A DNA stretch of 64,000 bases from positions 1,904,212,644 through 1,904,276,643 of the forward strand of contig OY728163.1 of the NCBI GenBank assembly GCA_963277665.1, given 5' to 3'. The notes below the pieces were generated by a model. It made no database searches, had not been told where the DNA came from, and worked only from the letters and a program-made list of their open reading frames with translations. Origin of the DNA: Viscum album (taxonomy: Eukaryota > Streptophyta > Magnoliopsida > Santalales > Viscaceae). Shown here one piece after another: positions 11,883 through 24,959 of the stretch; position 1 is the stretch's first letter, and every line of letters starts with the position of its first letter. Position numbers and translations under genes: made by a program.

Positions 11883-12560
11883 GAGGTTGAAAACTCACTC
11901 TACAGACTTGAGATGGTCCTCTATTGTTTGGGGGTCTTGATTTCCCAAAAACCTAGGTGTTTTCTACTTATATAATTCATAAATTGCACTTATCTTTCAT
12001 GCATCATCTACTGATACTACTAGGACAACTATCTACTCAAAAAGTGGAGGTATTAATGATAATCCACTCGATGGAATCACCTCCTGCACTGGCCCCTACC
12101 CTAAGGCCTCATTTCTAAGAGTATCATCATCATGATCCTATATGGAATCATGTATAGCTATCATCCAAAAGGCATCAAAAATATTCAAGATACACCAAAT
12201 TTAAGAGATAATATTTGGGGAGCTAACTCAATAAAGACATGGAAACTATAACTCATTTCTGTATGATGCATGTAACAATATTTTCCCTTAAACCAATGCC
12301 TACATATACTGATTCAAAAATAAGGTTATCAAGATCCTAGTGAACGGATATGTCGACTACCACACTGTTATTGGGTTTCCTAGCATAACAGTTGAACTTA
12401 AGGCACTTTAACACTATTTACATAGTTCCTAAACCAATCCTCACAACTAAAATATCTCTATACTCCAGTCCTAAGACAATATAGGATTTTATTCTAATTT
12501 ATTATGACATAACCCATCAATTCCTTCCTTACCGATAGTAATCCAAGAGTAGCACCCCAA
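11878..12560 (-). pseudogene. Ty3/gypsy gag N-terminal part and leader (element G0)
   Basis: The minus strand from about 11990 to 11880 reads FLGNQDPQTIEDHLKSVE, a stop, then VFNLM. G1 has the equivalent, with gaps, at 33700-33790 (FWGDLYPMKVDN, LKSMI, VFCII). This is the N-terminal Gag signature (P.TF.G..D...AE.WL...E..F). It stops at the S1 border and continues at about 415 on the far side, where the next residues (PPTLMMV) align to G1. The rest, 12010-12560, should be the leader; I see no further motif in it. Confidence 0.5.
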
Positions 12561-12612
12561 TTCCGCCTCCAATAAGCCATTGGTTGGCAACTAACACTGA
12601 TTTGGCACATCA

Positions 12613-15475
12613 CACACAAAAGAGGCATTTTCCTAAAGTATGTGTAAACACCCACACATCTCCATACACTATTATAATACTGAAGGTATATAACTAATAT
12701 TGTAAATTCATTCATAAAATTAAGTCCCAAATTATAGTATGAAAAAATATTGCATATATGAAAAATTATCCAAATATAATCCCACCAATATTGTAAAGTA
12801 GTATAACCTGCCAAAAAAGGTGGAATATTACCAAACTATAACTCATGGATCCATCTACAGACAATCTAGACCTACTAATATCCACCTACTCCTATTACAC
12901 CTATGACTCATTCAAAAGGTTTATCACATTTATAAGATACAATATGTGTAGGAATGTTCTATATGGGGGGTGATTATAAACATACTTAGTAAGACACACC
13001 AAAAGTACTAAACATAAAGTATCAAAGGAGGATTTAATTATAAATCAAAAAATAGAGGAAGATAAATAAGATAACCTATATATAATCAAAGGAAGATTCC
13101 ATATTTTAAGGTGAGGTATGTCCTCATTGCCAGTCTGAGGATTCATCTCTAGGATCCTTAGTAACACTCGTATGAGATAACTCGCCCATTAGGTTTTTTT
13201 GACACTAATGAAACTCATTAAAGAGGTTATATTAATTGGTACTTTTCATATTGAAGCATGAAGGAACTGAGACTTCCCATATAAGATACTCACTGAATTA
13301 GTATACACCTCATCAGGACATAATAGATATTGACACATGGGTAGTGGATCACACCTAGGGCCTATAGGGGATACCTTACCCTATCTTTAATAACCCACTA
13401 AAAAGGGGATTTCATGTACTATATGTAGGATACGGGATACCTAACCTAACATTGGTAATAAATAAATTAAAGATCACATAGTGGGCCTTTTAGGATATAT
13501 CTAACTCTATCTGGGATTACCCTGCAAGGTGATTTCTCATCCAATTCTTAGTATGGGATGCCATACAATGCCCTCATGGGGATTAATTAAGGTGACATAC
13601 CCATACTAAATTGGTTCAATAGAAAAAATCCATGCTAGTACCAAATCTAGAATAAGTGAAACAAGGGTCTTGACATGCCCTGAAAGGAGTACCCAACATG
13701 TACTGGGGGCACACAAAGTGACATGCTAAGTCTGGTCTTACCCATGTCCATGTATGTGTGTTTGTAGTCTTCATGTGCTAGCGTACACTACAAGTATCCA
13801 TGTACACTACCCTTGTAGGTTTTATGGTATATTCCAAGCATGAGGCCTATAGATCACATAGAATTTAGACTAAGTACATGACTATGTGATATTTTTCTCA
13901 TATCAAAACCCCAATGCCATGTCTTCAAGACACATGGTGTGTGTTCTTCCAAACTATAGACCGTGTAGTCACTAATTTTACATAAGATTAATTTTATGAT
14001 TCATTTTCCGAATCCATCACCCTTTCTCCATTTTCTCATGATTCCCTCCCATAAATATCGTAAATTGTATGAACATCATCAATGGATAGTCAAAATTATA
14101 ATTATTAATGCTCTTCATTGGAAAAATCTTTCATTATCACCTCCTATCAATGTGCATGTGTTGGTTTCAAAACCATCATCATTGATTTACATTAGTAATT
14201 CTAATCATCATGATCATTACACTAATGTTTTGTAATCTCGAATGATAAACCCATTACATAAAATCATGGAACACGTGATCGATCACACAATGAAATGGAT
14301 TCCTGAAAAAATGGAAAACCACTATCCAATCGAGAATCAGTGATAGATTCCTGAAAAATAGGGGTAGAAAACCATGAAACACAAAAGTTAAAAAAATATG
14401 TGTTTTCTATGTTAGGATTAGACAACGTCATCATTAGAATAAAGAGATATCATCATAGTAAAATAAAAAACAATTCCCAATTATAGTAAATGAAAATAAT
14501 CAACACTAATTCAGCGTAAATAATCTGTTAATTAATTACTAAAAGAATTAATTCATGTCTATCATTGAAATTAAGGAATAGGAAAATAAACCAACAAAAT
14601 TAAAATTATTACTTTGAAACGAATCAATCACTAGAGGATAATTTTTTCAAAAGTTTTGAAGTTGATGAATTCATTGTGTTCATTATCGTCCCCAATAATT
14701 CCCACCTCTATTCATGGATGATCGTCATCCCCGAGATTAGCCACCAAACCACTCCTCCATGATCATATCCTCCAATATCTAGGGTTATGAAAATACCCCT
14801 AGATATGTACTCTAATATGTATTAAATAGATGTAGATTCAATATCTATAAATTTATAGACACTAAATTATTTAATTAGTATATTCATTTATTATTTATCT
14901 TATGAGTGAACGTAAACAAAACATCCAATGTGAACAAAATCTATGTCACACCTAGGGTAAAATCTATATTCAGCAATTAACTATGGTCTTAGTTTCCCTA
15001 TCTAGGACTCTATTCAGAAGATATTTCATTATTTATGAAAAATGGTATGAGCGTGATATATTATATTTATTATTTTTCGTATATCAATAATGAGGCTCCA
15101 CAAGGCCTAGAATATTATTCAAACTCCACACCTTACTCCAAAAATATTATTTACAATATACTGATGTATCATGTTGAAAAAAAGAGTCATTACATATAAC
15201 CCTTTACATAACACATAGCTCATGTTAATAACCCAAATTAAAAGTCAATTATACCTACACATATCCAAATACATCTCATGCATAAGGTACATGATACCCT
15301 TTCATGTAAAGGTTTGGAATATATAAAATCAATAATCTGAACATGAGTAAGTCTGGATCCAAAGATAACCCACCCCCCACTTTTCTAGACAAGGCATAAG
15401 CCTCCAACCCAGTGATAATTCCTACCTAAAGTCTATTTACCTAAGGATTCGTTACATTCATCATAACTGTAACAC
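12613..15475 (-). repeat. Probable 5' LTR of G0 (borders approximate)
   Basis: Lies upstream of the G0 gag on the minus strand at the distance seen in G1 (gag to LTR about 0.6 kb). The stretch at 13320-13620 has repeated GGGATACC/GGGGATT blocks that mirror, on the opposite strand, the GGGATCC/CCCCATT blocks of the G1 LTR at 32190-32380. The stretch 13700-13960 has the same CATGTG/CACATG-rich region as other gypsy LTRs here. A degraded primer site may be near 12590-12610. The outer end could be at GTTACA (15451) or TGTAACA (about 15475). No second copy is in the window, so this is inference. The 106-codon minus-strand frame at 12494-12814 overlaps the inner edge and looks like chance. Confidence 0.4.
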
Positions 15476-16450
15476 CAAATATATATAAATAAAATTTTAA
15501 TTCAAGTTCATAACTTAGTATAAGCCAAAGTTAAGGTACAAGAAAACTAAATCAATTATCATATATATCATGTAACTCCTTAGATGCATGTATGATATTT
15601 AAGATTCAGTTTAACAACTTAAACTAAAACATAAACCATAAGTCGCAATATATACAATTTATAACCAAAAATCAAAAACAAGGGAATAAAATAAATGAAC
15701 AATTCATATACTTAAACATGAGATAAACTATTTGTGAATAATTCATAAATAAATCAATTATAAACACTTTATAATTATTTATAATATAAACTCCTTCATA
15801 TTATTCATTATATAACATTATTACTAAAATATATGTTATTAAATGAAATATAATTAGTTTATATTGTAATTATATTATGTTAATAATTTAAATAATCTGA
15901 ATATAACATAATTAAAATTTATTTAAACCATAATCATATCAAATATTGAAAATAATTTTCATATAGTTTAAATGATTTCCTAAATAAGGAATTTTAGTTT
16001 AGATGATTCAAGTTTATTAATTATGAAGAATTCATAATTTTAAATAAAAATAATATTATGTTAATGCCTTGTTTTATAAATTATAAACATTTTATAAATC
16101 ACAGTTACAGATTCCATATAAAAAATTTATATCCAAATTATAAATCATTCCATATAATTCGAAAATTTTATTATAATATTAATAATTACTATCATGGATA
16201 TTTATTTATTAAATGTTTCAAAAAAATTAAATAATTAAATATCAACAATTTATAATTAATTGATTTATAAACACCTTGTATAAATTAACAAATATCCCAA
16301 AATACCTTTTATTATAATTTATAATTAATTAATATACTAGTTTATTAAATTCTTAGTTGCAAATTTTAAAAAACACACTTTTCCATTCTTAGTCATTTTT
16401 AACGATATTCCTAGAACTATATATGATCATTTATAACTGAAAATAAGCCT
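15476..16450. other. AT-rich intergenic DNA
   Basis: Almost entirely A/T, with many short TTATAA, TAATTA and ATAAATAAAT words and no open frame of note. No retroelement motif, RNA gene or regulatory element can be supported. Confidence 0.5.
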
Positions 16451-16960
16451 TATATAACATTAAAATAATATTAGGAAGCCTTGTGTGAGATTAAACCAGC
16501 ATGTGGGCACCTGTGTAGGTATAATCAAGCATGCCTAAAATATTAATCTTATGATAATATGTTACATGACATTAAACCTTACACTAATAATATTTCTTAT
16601 GATTAACACTTCATTATCATACCTATATAGAAATAACCATGCATGCCTGGATATCACAGTTAATGATATAAATTATGTAAGGTAAAATTAGTGCACTAGG
16701 GAATTATATAGGATTAACTCAAATGGTGTGGTATCTTATAAGAATATAACACACTAGTAAATGAAATAGCCTATGTGATATTAAACCCAACATGGAATGA
16801 ATTTCATAGAAATAAGTCAGGAGACACATTTTTTATGTAATATTAATACCAATCTAGTGGTGCTTGCATAAGAATAAACTTGTGTATATGAAGTACATGT
16901 TAGAATAATCCATATAGGCTTACGAATCGGCCCACATAGAATTAAATACTTCAGTTCCTA
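16451..16960. repeat. Degenerate ~30 bp minisatellite
   Basis: A unit resembling TATATAGRATTAAACCNACATG recurs at about 28-37 bp spacing. Good examples start near 16482 (TGTGTGAGATTAAACCAGCATG), 16512, 16564, 16596, 16624, 16672, 16702, 16734, 16771, 16803, 16832, 16865, 16895 and 16931. Units are strongly diverged, but the A(T)TAA core and CATG/TGG tail keep their spacing, so tandem amplification is more likely than chance. Roughly 16 units. Confidence 0.6.
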
Positions 16961-17639
16961 GGAAACCACTCTATATTATATAATCTATATCATATAGACA
17001 TTACAATACTCTATTTTTTCAATAGAGTTTGAAACTTCATTTTAATCATGATTTCAGGAAAAAAAAATCATGGTTTTCCTCTTATACCACTGAAGGGTTT
17101 TTTAGGATTAAACAAAACTTGTTAATCATGGTATAAGTTATTATAAACCCTAAATCCCAAGAACATCATGAATGTGACCCAAAACCATACTATATATAAA
17201 ATGAATAACTTGTATGTGTGTGCATTACACCATTAAACACTACTTCATCATGCCTACATAATGATTGATAAGCATCACTCGAGGAAAGCAATTAGACTCC
17301 CATATCCATGGTATATCAATGAGTTGGAATGAATTACTCTATACTCAAGAAGGACCCTCTCATAACCTAAAACATGATAATACCTTACGAAATATAAGGA
17401 TATAATAGGAATATAGCTTCAAATATTTGAGAAAATAAACTATAATTTTCAAACTCAGTCCAACAAGTATCACACAGAAATAGATCCCTTATAATTCCCT
17501 CAAAAAATATCTTTGAGTGTATAAGCATTTACTTATGAATTAAAATTCATGAGTAAATGGAATTTTATCATTTAAGAAATAATAATATGAATGCATATCC
17601 CATGCATTTAATTTTATGAAACATAAAGTTCCTAAGCAT
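16961..17639. other. Non-coding flank between minisatellite and S2
   Basis: AT-rich sequence without open frames or repeats I can pair. An interrupted palindromic word GATTTCAGG...AAATCATGG sits near 17045-17075. Nothing else supportable. Confidence 0.4.
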
Positions 17640-20052
17640 CATGGAACCACTAAGAAGGGGGGTTGAATCAGTTGTAAAATTTTAAAATTCTAATATATAT
17701 GGAACTTAACCCCTGTAACTTTTTAGATTTATTTAGTTAACAAATTTTATTAACAAATTTACAAACATGCAATGATAATAAAGTAAACCAGGCATGCAAG
17801 ATTTACAAGGTTTTTCCTCAATATGAGAACCTTCATCCTTTCCATGGACACCCCCATGGGTATATAGAAATTCACTATTAAAAATAAGTGAATACAACTT
17901 TGAGAAAAATACTCTTATACTATTTATATCTTTTGATAGGTGTGATTATGATGAATCCCATTAGTTTACAATTTTTTATTACAAAATTGATCCACAATAA
18001 AAAGTATGAGACTCTATAAATTATTCTCTAGAAAATTTTGTCCATAAAGTATATTTGATTACTTTATTCAGTAATGTCCACCCATTGTGCTTGTCTTCAT
18101 CTGATAATACTTTATCTGATTAACCTCACTAAACTCATGATTATTTTTTAAACATGTGTTCTATATGATTTAACAAAATAACTTCAATACAAAATCTGCT
18201 TTAATTCTTCATCTAACTTCTCTATATAATGTTTTAAACTGAAAATCTATCTGATTTTGTGATCCAAATCAATGCCCAGTACTTTTATTTAAATCAAAAT
18301 AAATTTAGTTGGAAACTCACTTCTAACACCAATTATGCATTGTTTTGACTTTTTGTACGAGGTTAATAGTTTTTTAGGTATAATTTAATTTGAATACCTT
18401 TATATATATGATATTGAAATAGAAAAACCAGGAAACCATATTCATTTTCCCACTCAAACCAATTCATTGATGTAATATGGAGTCTTCTCAAATCTTATTG
18501 AAACTTCATGAATTATCTAGTAACTCAAACTTATCTCAAACTTCCTTAAACTCGTATAAATCAGAAAACAATTGAAAATTATATTTTCAAAGAAAGATTA
18601 TAAAACCACTTAAAATAAAAAAAAATTATATATTTTTAAAACTTTACAAAATTTCTTAAAAAAAATCATCTAGAAAATGATTGCTCAGAAACATTTTTCC
18701 ACTGATAAATCATTTCTTATACATTTTTATTTTTCTAGTTCTATCTATATGATCATACTATCTCATCTCATAAAATTATAATAATCTTAAAAAATGTTTG
18801 TCTAGTAACATCATGAATGTTTATTTTTGTTCTATATGATTTTATTCTGTTTTAAGGAGAAATCACTTCATAACTTTGCAACATCAAACATTTCCCAACT
18901 TGTAAAAAAACATTGTACATAAAACTTTATACAAACTATCTATTTGTAAACTCATTTTTCCTTTATTAATTTATCTTCAGTCAATTAAAAAGAAATACAT
19001 ATCACTTTATCTATTCCTCTTGACTCTTTGAAGAAGTTTAACTATATTATTTAACCACTAAAGACTTTAGACTCATCCAATATTCTTTAAGTCAAAACTG
19101 TAGCTTCAACTTATTTGAAATATTCCCCTTTTATTTGTAAAAATATGCAAATTTGAATTTCAATTCAACTTTTATTTCTTTCACATTTTTTAAAACTAAA
19201 CAAACTCATTAATAAAAAATAATTACCAATTATGTTGGTCTATGGATCATAATTTGGTATGTTTGATGTTATGCATTTTGTAGGTCTGATGATCATGTGC
19301 AAACTGTAGTAAATCTACACTATAAAAAAATATTCATTAATAAATCCATCTGAATGGTTTTTCTAGTAAATTGAACTTTGTACATCAGGAAATATTTTCA
19401 CAATGATTTTATGAAAGAAAATTCAATAACTTATTTTTCTTAAAACTCAGTAATGGTTTTTACAATCAAAAAGTTTCTAACATTGGTTTTTCTTACAAAA
19501 ATTTTTTTCCAGTAACTTGTATTTAGTACATTCAGAAACTCAACATTAGAAACTCCTAAACTTTTAATTCAAATGCCTTTGTATAAGAAATATAAAATTT
19601 TCATTCCATTACTTTCCTAAAAATAATCCATCCAAAATATTTTTCTAAAAACTCATCACAATTTTCTTTAAAAAAATATCCTTTAGAAATTTTTAACTAT
19701 CCCTTTGAAAAAAAATATTGTAACATGATGTTTTATATGTTGTTAGGAACTTTTAATGAATATAAAATAATCATATAACTTGTTCAGAAATTTCGTTAAC
19801 AAAGTTAACGCAACCTTCCATTTTTTTGACCTTCTAAATTTCCTCTTTTCTATAAAATTTATGACAAATATTTCTTAACAATCTTGCTTTAAAAAATTTA
19901 AGTATCTTTCTCACCAAAATTTCTTAATAATGTTTCTTAACAAACTTCCAGAACCTTATTTTTAAACTATTTTATAAAAAACATACTTTAAAAAAATTTA
20001 TTTATAAAAAAATAAAAAAAATTGTTATAAAAAAAATCATAAAGGATCTTCA
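17640..20052 (-). repeat. S2 3' LTR
   Basis: Direct repeat of 27011-29407. Shared landmarks: GAACCACT then TTGAATCAG/GTGAATCAG at the left edge, GAGAACCT.CATCCTTTCCAT.GACAC about 180 bp in, AAATAAGTGAATACAACTTTGA, TAGTTGGAAACTCACTTCT.ACACCAATT, and GATCTTCA at the right edge. It ends CA directly against the polypurine tract. Confidence 0.75.
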
Positions 20053-20424
20053 ATCTCCTCCTTTGTATTTTTTGGCAACATCAGTTAACAACTTTTACAA
20101 CTCCTCATTTTTCATCATTAAAATTTTTCACAACTCATTTTTTGTAACAAATAATTTTTTTTAAATTTTACCAAAATGTATAATTTCTTAAAGAGAAGTT
20201 CTTAACACTATACTAATCTATAAAGTAATGTTTTTTAATAAATTTTATCCCTTGTTCATAAGAATATTTTTGACTATGTTATGATAAAATCTTCCTCAAT
20301 TTTCTTCTCACCTCTTTGTTCTCTTCCCATTTTTATGATAACCACAGTTTCATATTAATTTTTGAAAGAAATTTACTTTTTCTCCCCCTTTCATGAAAAA
20401 GTGGTACATATTATCCCCCTTTTT
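20052..20424 (-). other. S2 polypurine tracts
   Basis: On the minus strand: CAAAGGAGGAGATT (20052-20065) touching the LTR, GAAAGGGGGAGAAA (20379-20391) and AAAAGGGGGATAA (20411-20424). Same Sirevirus type and multiplicity as in S1. Confidence 0.65.
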
Positions 20425-20439
20425 AATATAATACAAAAC

Positions 20440-21010
20440 TGAGTGGGGACTTCCATACAAACTTTAGGAAGTATTTGGTGGAGGCCGAATATAAAGTTAT
20501 CACATCAGTTCCACAAAAATATTCTTTAGCATATATTTTTTGAAGATATAAACAATTTTACATTTCATATAAATGTATTCAGAATAACATCTCTACTAAC
20601 AATGTTCTCTTTGATAAAGTGATACATTATATCAATCTATTTTGATCTCGAATGTTAGAGAGGATTTTTTTGAAATATAAATGGTTATTTGATTATCATA
20701 AATAATCTTCAATGGTGTAAAAACATTCACTTTAAAATATTCCATTTTTACTTTCATACAAATCATTAATGTACAAGAATGAGTGGTGACAGCATATTCT
20801 TATTCCCATTTACTCAAAATTATTTAACTTTGTTTCTTGCAATGAAAACTCACACAATATTCTCCCAAGAAAAATGTTCCTCCTAAATATGATTTTCTAT
20901 CATTTCAATATCCATCCCAATCAACATCCATATACCCATGAATGTTTGTATCACTAATTCTTTTGTACAAAATTCCATAAGAAGGTGTTCTATTCACATA
21001 TTTTGAAATA
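20440..21010 (-). pseudogene. S2 RNase H
   Basis: Minus-strand reading gives DVDWDG near 20905-20925 (family D.DWAG), then FLG and a Lys-Gln block (family SWSSKKQ) near 20850, and an STNG...-like remnant of STAEAEY near 20790-20815. Farther on are pieces resembling SKHID.RYHF.R near 20610-20660. Every motif is in a different frame from its neighbour, so the enzyme is dead. The end of pol lies within about 400 bp of the LTR. Confidence 0.6.
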
Positions 21011-21700
21011 ATTTTTTATGAAAACATGTGTGATTCCTTCATATCACTTTGATATATGGAATATAGTGTAACAATATACACAATATTTGGCCTTGAAGCT
21101 ATAAGATATAACATACTTCCTATCAACTTTCAAAAATCGTTCTGATTAACACGTTTCCCATATTCATCTTTACTCATATTTAAGACAACTAAAATATGAG
21201 TAGAAACTTAGTTGGAATATTTTATGCCAAAATTTTATAATAACTCCCTGATTTACATTTCTTGAGATAGGATAATATATCTCTCCTTTTATTTCACTTA
21301 TAAACCCAGAAAGAAAGTTAATTCTATGATAATTGAAATTTCAAATTTTTTATTCATTTATTTAGAAAACCCTTTACAATAATTTTTTTTATACCCTTTA
21401 TAAATTATTTAATCAAAATAAAAAATAACAATCAGGGTACCTGAGTCCATATCCTTTACATATAAGTTACTATCAACTTTCTATTTATAAAAATTCATCC
21501 TTTTCAAGAAACTATCATGTTCTAATTAACAAGAATGTGAATATTATTTCAACCCATTCAAGTCTCCCTTAAACTTTTAAAGCTTGGTTTCATCTTCAAC
21601 AAGTACAAACTGACAATATTTCTCAATGTAAACTTCTTCTTCAATTTATCCATTTAAGAAGGCTGAATTTAGATCTGTATTCTAAACATTATAACAATGA
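21011..21700 (-). pseudogene. S2 reverse transcriptase, C-terminal half
   Basis: Minus strand, high to low: TDLNSAFLNG at about 21650-21680 (family MDVKSAFLNG), IEEEVYIEKYCQFV at about 21605-21645, LNGLK near 21550, FLKRMNFYK and SNLYVKDMDSGTLIVIFYFD at about 21410-21500. There the catalytic YVDD reads YFD followed by a stop. Then LIGSMLYLIASRPN-like sequence at about 21085-21135 and YQSDMKESHMF near 21020-21060. These are standard copia RT blocks in order. The N-terminal RT blocks are missing, replaced by the unrelated stretch at 21770-22960. Confidence 0.7.
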
Positions 21701-21769
21701 TATGTATCCATTTATAGAACCAAAATATCCTAGATTTATCCTCCCCTCTACTAGGATTTTTCTTTGAAC

Positions 21770-22960
21770 CCTCATGGTATCTTTCTTCCTCATTCCCCCC
21801 CCCCCCATTGTTTCACATTTGGGCATTAGTAGCGGATTTTTTTCAAGGAAGCTTCAACCAAATAATTTTTTATGATGTCCCTTATAAATAAAATTTTTGT
21901 TGTTGTAGTTTTCCTATTGTCATTGTTCCCTTCCCTCTTCCTCTGATTCATGATCTATCCCAAATCATATTTTTTGTTCTCATAGTGATAGTGGTGCATG
22001 GATCTCCATTCTACATATTTGTTTTCATTCCATATTTATGCTCTTATGTCACCCTATTATTATTGTGAGTTTCAGGGAGGAGGGTGCTAGTCAGTCGGTG
22101 ATGGAACAGGGTCACGTGAGAGCTGGTGTCTGGAGGTGGACCCTATTTGGAATGAGGTGATGGGTCCCTAACGGTTGTTGGTGGGGAGTTACTATGGGAG
22201 ATGAGGTGCATATCTGAATCATTAATTAATAGTGGTGGTGTCTAAAAGATCATCATGATTCATAGGACTCTAGTTTGGTGTCGGCAGAATATGTTTTGAT
22301 TTATAATTTTTATGTTTTGGGGAATATTTTTCTGTTGGGTTGCAAGTGTCATTGTGATATCTAGATTTATTCTCGATGCATTTGGTAGGAAATATTTCTT
22401 GGTTTCCTTATAGGTTTCATCTGGTGGGAGACCCATAAATAATGATGGTTGCGCTAACACTCATCATTCACCCATCTTTCCTAATTTTTGGGGGGTGGAT
22501 GGACACCCTACCTATGATATATATTCATAATTACTGCACATATATTTTATGAAGCATTAGGTTAACAATGATAAAATATTCTTATAAGAATTATAAGGCG
22601 GGCAGATTGAAAGAGATATGGGTATGTTGGAACATATCATCTTTACCTCCTCTCACATATCAATGTGGATTAGAGGGATAATCTTCCACATTTTTATAGT
22701 CCAGCATGTCAGAAATTATTGGTGGGGGTGACACATCAATCTTTACTAGAATCACTGGTGAAATATCTGGTAGGAGGTGACGAGATGACTAGTTGGTGAT
22801 TATCATAGCATGTGCTTCCTATTGAGATTTCAGGTCTTATAATGGGGGGGATTCAATAGTGCAATGAAATATATGAGTAGGTTGTTTATCCTTTTTACTT
22901 TTTCAATGCCTTCAGTTCATTTTTATTTCATGCATTTTCACATTTGGGTCTTCAGGCTTT
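21770..22960. other. Unidentified ~1.2 kb insertion in S2 pol
   Basis: Base composition changes abruptly: G/T-rich on the plus strand with long G runs, against the A/T-rich pol on both sides. It starts near a run of 12 C (21795-21806). No copia similarity here although the RT N-terminus is expected. One minus-strand frame at 22260-22460 (66 aa, MLAQPSLFMGLPPDETYK...) has no recognised family. No terminal repeats or target duplication found. Borders are approximate. Confidence 0.45.
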
Positions 22961-23640
22961 GTAAAGGATTCCCTCTTTTCAAATTATTTAAATGGGTTGT
23001 CTTTTTTATTCAATAATGGGTTATTGACCCTAAATTTGTTAAAAAATTATATGAATCCACTAATAAGTGCATTTTTATTATTTTTAATATCACAATAGGG
23101 GAAATTCCAAAATCCACACCTTCCACTTGCGAATAGCCTTAAAAAACATTCTTTATTTATTGAAACTTCTCCATGTTCTTTCATCTTTTTTTATACACCC
23201 CCATTTTCCCAGTAACATTTTTCTAGATGGATGTGGAATAAGTTCTTGTATTTTATTTTTCACAATATTATCTCACTCTTTATTCATAGAATCTACCCAT
23301 TATTTATATTCAATAACTTTTAAAATTAATTTTGGTTGCACCTGTGAGATATGTGATATTTGATTTTGTGATCTCATCTTTCTTTTAGTTTGAACAATAT
23401 CTTTCTAATTTCAAATAATATTTTCAAATTTGACATCTTTCTATAGAGTATGAAATTCCAGATATTTTCTCCCCACTTAAATTTTCTCACCACACAATTC
23501 TTCTAAATCATTAATCACTTGTTTTATATCTCTTTCATCATATCATTTTTTATTCTCATTGTAATTATTTAACATGTATTCTATAACATTCTCAACAGCC
23601 TTTATTAAAGAAGTTGTATTTTCAAAAAAAACACTGCATA
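22961..23640 (-). pseudogene. S2 integrase-RT hinge
   Basis: Minus-strand, AT-rich, low-similarity sequence between integrase and RT. Fragments such as EVDFGISPIVILK are seen but no diagnostic motif. Copia hinges are normally divergent here. Confidence 0.4.
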
Positions 23641-24480
23641 GAAATCCACCATCTATTGTAAAAGTTTGTTCTGAAATTTATAACTTCTTCTTTTGGGTGA
23701 ATATCCCATGAAAATTCCATATTCATCTTTTTCATCAAATTTTAAAAGGTTTAAATTTTTAATCTTTAGTAAATAGGTAATTCCAAAACACAAGAAATAT
23801 TTCATTAAATATTTTTTACTACACCTCATTTCATTAGAATTCATGTTATATTCTTCACTTAACAAGCATCTATTGTGTACATGTTAAGTAGTGCAAATGG
23901 ATTCTCTCCATTAAAACAAAGAAAGTTTAAACTTAGTCAACATACTTATTCAAATTTCTACTATGATATATTTTAACTTTCTTACACTCTATTTTTTAGG
24001 GGTCTATAGAGCACTGTACAGATGTTTAATTCCATGTTTATTCAAGTAGGATTCAAAATAATTACATGTGTACTCTTTTACATTACCATTTCATAGTTTT
24101 AGTATGTAAACACCCAACTATATTTTTTTACATATCTTCTAAAAAATTTGAACATTTACCCAACCTTTGATTTATGATTTATATATATAATATTGGTCAT
24201 CCAAGTGAAATAAAAAATCTAATAAAGTAAAAAAATTTCAATTTTTTATTAATGTCTCATAAGTCCATATAGATTGGAGTGAATTATTCCAGTGGGACTT
24301 ATAGACTGAATTTTAACTTTCTTATGATTTCTTCCAATTATATTCTCTCTGTGACATATTGAAAAAACATTTTCATATTTCCTTTTCAACATTGTAATGT
24401 TTCTTACAGTATATAATTTAGAAATTTTGGTCATATATTTCTTTCTAAGATGATTAAGCTTATGATTACACAACTTGTTC
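23641..24480 (-). pseudogene. S2 integrase
   Basis: Two open stretches are diagnostic. At 24249-24473 the minus strand ends IQSISPTGIIHSNLYGLMRH, matching the (S)..PLELLHLDLFGP start of the catalytic core; the preceding Cys/His-containing segment is the zinc-binding remnant. At 23653-23865 it reads LLKFDEKDEYGIFMGYSPK then RRSYKF, the copia integrase C-terminal signature (KFD.KSDEGIFLGYS..SKAYR). Between them the catalytic core is full of stops. The first catalytic Asp is Asn in the LYGL context (HSNLYG for HLDLFG). Confidence 0.65.
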
Positions 24481-24776
24481 TCTTATTCAGTACTCAGGTA
24501 ACATGGGTTACCAAGTTCTCCAGTTTGAAATAGATTTATACTGGTTCTTTCTCCCATGGAATCAAATTTACCATCTTTTACACTTCTAATGATGTATAAA
24601 TATTTCATAAATTTTTTTTCATTTCTATCATCACAATATTGGATCATACTAAGTAATTTGTGCTTGATCCCATAAAAATATAAAACTTCCTTATATTTTA
24701 GTTTCCTAGTTTCAATCCAATCTATTCTTATTCCTCTGATTTTTAAGCAACTATCATTTCCAAATTTAACTTCTAC

Positions 24777-24959
24777 TCATTCATGATTTTCAATATCTTT
24801 CAAGTTTTTTATATCACGTATCATTTTTGAGGAAGAACTACTATCAATAATCCATGGTTTTTTTACTTCTTCTTTCTTTATGCATTTTCTCAACAACAAA
24901 GGTTCTTTCTTCAAATTTATTATTTCCATATTCTTTTTATTTCCTCGCATAAGAAACAT
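24777..24959 (-). pseudogene. S2 protease
   Basis: A 60-codon minus-strand frame carries PWIIDSSSSSKMIRDIKN, matching the copia protease block W.IDSGCS.HMTGD. The catalytic Asp survives, but the Gly after DS is Ser, Cys is Ser and His is Lys, so activity would be lost. It follows the gag tail and precedes integrase as expected. Confidence 0.6.

Noticed and set aside
12494..12814. 106-codon minus-strand open frame rich in Tyr/Trp/Cys
   Set aside because: No motif, lies at the edge of the probable G0 LTR, composition follows the local AT content; most likely a chance frame.
13996..14235. 79-codon plus-strand frame
   Set aside because: Low-complexity His/Ser/Pro-rich translation inside the G0 LTR-like region; no motif and wrong strand for the element.
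21795..21806. Run of 12 C
   Set aside because: Possible slippage or assembly noise; kept only as a border mark of the foreign segment.
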